Positions 61,550 to 64,000 of a stretch of DNA of 64,000 nt are shown here, in pieces. The stretch comes from Nocardia vulneris (lineage in GTDB: Bacteria; Actinomycetota; Actinomycetes; Mycobacteriales; Mycobacteriaceae), in NCBI RefSeq assembly GCF_001613425.1, contig NZ_BDCI01000004.1:496001-560000 (forward strand). The letters run 5' to 3'. Both the position numbers and the translations under genes were made by a program. The notes under the pieces were generated by a model that was not told the DNA's origin, ran no database searches, and saw only the letters and a program-made list of their open reading frames with translations. Numbering within the stretch: the stretch's first letter is position 1; the number at the start of each line of letters is the position of its first letter.

Positions 61550-62535
61550 GCACCCCCACCAAACATGCCGTCAGCACGGCGGGCATGTCGACCACCCGCG
61601 CCAAGAACGTCGGCGATCGGCAGAAGACCGCGCAGCGGCTGCTGCGTTCGGCTGCCGATCGCGCCTATGACGGTGAGGTGGACATCAATTGGGACGCGCC
61701 GCTCGAGCCGGGCAAGCGATGGATGCTCGACCACCGGCAGACCCTGTACGGCACCTACCTGTGGGACCGGCTCACCGACGAGCAGCGCGGCACCCTCGGC
61801 ATGCACGAGGCGGTCAGCGCGCTGAGTTTCGGCATCCTCGCCGAGACCGCGCTGTCCACGTTTCTGCTGCGGCAGGTGATCGAATACCAGAATCCCGGCG
61901 ACGAGCACAGCCGGTACGCGCTGGCCGAAGTCGGCGAGGAGACCAGGCATTCCACCATGTTCAGCCGGATGATCAACAAATCGGGACTGCGCGCGTACCA
62001 ACCGTTCATTCCCAAGCCACTGCTCAAAGCGGTGCGGCTGGTCGGGCTGGTTCCGATGGGCCCGGCGACGCTGGCCGGACTGCTGCTGGTCGAGGAAACC
62101 CTCGATCGGCTGCAGCGGGAGAACATGGACGATCCGCAGATCCAGCCACATATGCGCCAGCTCAACAAGATTCATGTACTGGAGGAGGCCAGGCACATCA
62201 CCTACGCCCGGGAAGAACTGGTCCGCCAGATCGCCGCGCGCGGCAAGCTGGTGAACGCGGCGCACCGACTCGCGTTCGCCATCATGGTGTTCGGTATCCA
62301 GCCCGCCATCGTGACGCCGCGGGTCTATCGCTCGGTGGGCATCCATCCGCTGCACGGACTGGTCGTGGCACTACTCAATCCGCACTATCAGGAGAACGCG
62401 AAGTTCGCCGGAGAGATGTTGCTGCGCTACGGATACGAGGTCGGCATGGTGCGCGGCGCGGTCACCACCCGCATCCTGCGCCTGGCCCGTGCCCTGCCCG
62501 ACGACGTGCTCGCCGAGCTGTCGCGGGCGGCGTGA
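61546..62535 (+). CDS. AurF-type diiron oxygenase, ligands intact
   Basis: 329 residues. Predicted iron ligands, by spacing to AurF, are Glu100 (LAETAL), Glu132 and His135 (GEETRHS), Glu183 (LVEET), His210 (NKIH), Glu214 and His217 (LEEARHI). AurF family enzymes oxygenate arylamines or other substrates with O2; electrons would come from the adjacent KshB-type reductase. RBS GAGGAGG lies before ATG 61546. Substrate unknown. Confidence 0.85.
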   Translation: MSTPTKHAVSTAGMSTTRAKNVGDRQKTAQRLLRSAADRAYDGEVDINWDAPLEPGKRWMLDHRQTLYGTYLWDRLTDEQRGTLGMHEAVSALSFGILAETALSTFLLRQVIEYQNPGDEHSRYALAEVGEETRHSTMFSRMINKSGLRAYQPFIPKPLLKAVRLVGLVPMGPATLAGLLLVEETLDRLQRENMDDPQIQPHMRQLNKIHVLEEARHITYAREELVRQIAARGKLVNAAHRLAFAIMVFGIQPAIVTPRVYRSVGIHPLHGLVVALLNPHYQENAKFAGEMLLRYGYEVGMVRGAVTTRILRLARALPDDVLAELSRAA

Positions 62536-62537
62536 CG

Positions 62538-63622
62538 ATGACCGAACCGGATGTCGCGCCGCCGCGGACCGGGCAGGCGCCCACCGCTACCGCGAATACC
62601 CATGTGCACGAACTGACGATCGTGGAGGTGATCCGTGAGACGCCGGACACCGTCTCGCTCGTCTTCGAGGTGCCCGATCTGCTCGTCCCTCGATTCCGTT
62701 ACCGCCCAGGGCAATTCCTAACCTTGCGGATCCCGAGTGCCCGGGCCGGCTCGGTGGCGCGCTGCTACTCGTTGTCGAGTTCACCGCACCTCGACGACGA
62801 TCTGATCATCACCGTCAAACGGACCGAGGCGGCTACGCCTCGAACTGGCTGTGTGACAACGCTGTTCCCGGCCTGCGCGTGACGATGCTGTCCCCGTCCG
62901 GTGTCTTCACACCGAGATCGCTGGACGCCGACCTGCTGATGATCGCCGCGGGCAGCGGGATCACCCCGATCATGTCGATCATCAAGTCGGCCTTGCTCGC
63001 GGGCACCGGAACGACCTACCTGTTCTATGCCAACCGCGACGCGGGCTCGGTCATCTTCGGCACCGAGCTGGCCGGGATGATGACGGAGTATCCGGACCGC
63101 CTGATCGTCGACCACTGGCTGGTGTCGAGCATGGGCCTGCCCACCGCCGCGGCACTCACCGAACGGCTCTGGCCGTATACCGGATTCGACGCCTTCCTCT
63201 GCGGGCCTGCGGCTTTCATGCGGACAGCACGGGCGGCCATGCTCGCGGCGGGCATGACCGAACGGCACGTGCACACCGAGATCTATCAATCGCTGACCGG
63301 CGATCCCTTCGCCGATATCGTGCTCGCCGCGGACGACGCCGAAACACCGGCCACCGCGACGGTGCACCTCGACGGCAGGCGGCTCGAGCTGGCCTGGCCT
63401 CGGCACACACCGTTGCTCGAGGTGCTGCTGGCCGCCGGTCACGACGCGCCCTACTCCTGCCGGGAGGGCGCGTGCAGCGCCTGTGCCTGCACGGTGCGCT
63501 CGGGCGAGGTCCGCATGCTCCGCAACGACACACTGGTCGATGCCGATCTCGCGCTCGGCCTCACGCTGGCCTGCCAGTCGGTCCCGCTGACCGAGCACGT
63601 CGACATCGCCTTCGACCAATAG
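62538..63622 (+). pseudogene. KshB-type flavin/2Fe-2S reductase with a one-base frameshift
   Basis: Residues 1-97 give an FAD domain (FRYRPGQFLTLRIPS, RCYSLSSSP), then the frame breaks. The bases at about 62827-62833 read as if one G is missing, so the stop comes at 62880. Restoring one base gives EGGYASNWLCDNAVPGLRVT, the conserved reductase segment, and joins the second part: NAD site GSGITPIMSIIKS and a C-terminal 2Fe-2S cluster (SCREGACSACACTV and a later Cys). The restored protein, 362 codons, has normal KshB length. It starts two bases after the oxygenase stop. It may be a true pseudogene or an assembly error. Confidence 0.8.
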
Positions 63623-63629
63623 TGCCCCG

Positions 63630-63950
63630 ATGGACGACTACGACTACGTGGGCCCCGCGACCGTCACCGTGGGCGGCCAGGGCATCGCGGTAGAGCTGGT
63701 GCTGCGCGGGCACTTCCAGGGCATCGACGGAATCTATCGCTGGTACGGGCGGATCCGGCCGAATCCGGAACTCGCCGCCGCGGTGGGCGACCGCGCGGAG
63801 GGGACGGTCGAGACCGCGTTCGGCACTGCGGCGGCCGTGTTCGGCGACCTCGATTTCTGGGACCGCTACCGCGTCTCGGGGCGCAGCACCCCGCCGTTCT
63901 TCGTGCCGAAAAGCTTGGCCGATCTGGACGATTCGGCGCCGAGCGGGTGA
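63630..63950 (+). CDS. DUF4873 protein, copy 2
   Basis: 106 residues, homologous to copy 1: YVGPATVTVGGQGIAVELVL, DGIYRWYGRI and LDFWDRYRVSGRSTPPFFV. It follows the reductase by seven bases on the same strand, so it is part of the oxygenase operon. Function unknown. Confidence 0.85.
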   Translation: MDDYDYVGPATVTVGGQGIAVELVLRGHFQGIDGIYRWYGRIRPNPELAAAVGDRAEGTVETAFGTAAAVFGDLDFWDRYRVSGRSTPPFFVPKSLADLDDSAPSG

Positions 63951-63957
63951 GTTCGGC

Positions 63958-64000
63958 TCAGCGTTCCCGGAACCGCAGCGGCCGGGCCCCCTGGGCGGCC
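63958..64000 (-). CDS. 3' end of a gene running off the window
   Basis: A minus-strand frame ends ...AAQGARPLRFRER with TGA at 63958-63960, eight bases after the last plus-strand stop. Only 13 codons are visible, too few to identify, but the Arg-rich end and close convergent spacing suggest a real gene. Confidence 0.4.
   Translation of the reverse strand, partial: AAQGARPLRFRER

Noticed and set aside
1..64000. CRISPR arrays, tRNA or rRNA genes, insertion sequences, prophage
   Set aside because: Scanned for repeat-spacer arrays, cloverleaf-like sequences and transposase motifs; none convincing. The only repeated elements are those listed.

Overview
The window is high-GC actinobacterial DNA, most likely from Nocardia or a close mycolic-acid relative. 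The pointers are an Ag85-type secreted esterase, an LCP (LytR-CpsA-Psr) wall ligase, an L,D-transpeptidase lipoprotein, PapA-like condensation-fold acyltransferases, a KshB-type reductase, DUF4873 proteins, many SDR/SRPBCC/TetR-type genes and frequent GTG/TTG starts. The genus is inferred, not proven. No rRNA, tRNA, CRISPR array, transposase or phage module was seen.

Layout. 1-5.6 kb: unrelated small genes (partial secreted protein, Ala-rich protein, TAT-exported GH43-like protein, DUF4254, DUF72, PPOX-type flavoprotein). 5.6-11.3 kb: a minus-strand acyl-CoA operon (thiolase/lipid-transfer protein, two hot-dog hydratase subunits, SDR, acyl-CoA synthetase, tandem-TetR regulator). 11.4-11.6 kb: an isolated 55-codon gene with a strong RBS and its own terminator hairpin. 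11.7-18.4 kb: a glycerol regulon with two glycerol kinases either side of an IclR regulator, then GlpF and GlpD, with two matching operator palindromes in the divergent region. 18.5-38 kb: mixed metabolism, regulation and envelope genes (two methyltransferases, GATase-AraC regulator, L,D-transpeptidase, PLP decarboxylase, HxlR/P450 divergent pair, LCP protein, FUSC protein, amidase, CDF exporter, mycolyltransferase-like esterase). 38.2-42.7 kb: a sugar ABC importer (XylF/G/H type) with a divergent ROK regulator.

42.7-49.5 kb is the most unusual part. A minus-strand cluster encodes a 1,636-residue exported protein with about 1,200 consecutive residues that are almost free of charge and end in tandem ~31-residue repeats. 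It is followed by a 176-residue protein, a 94-residue one-helix membrane protein and a 195-residue lipoprotein, and preceded by a small secreted Cys-containing protein. I recognise no described family for the giant protein.

49.7-59.1 kb: FAD amine oxidase, DUF2252, a non-coding stretch with three copies of a ~23-bp motif, a CGNR regulator, a zinc-ribbon peptide, two tandem condensation-fold acyltransferases with a P450 remnant between them, a SARP regulator with an 11-bp-phased candidate site, and a secreted beta-helix protein with a 33-residue peptide. 59.3-64 kb: NIPSNAP protein and a diiron oxygenase module. In that module an AurF-type enzyme with all seven predicted iron ligands is translationally coupled to a paralogue that has lost nearly all of them, beside a KshB-type reductase broken by one missing base, with DUF4873 proteins on both sides.
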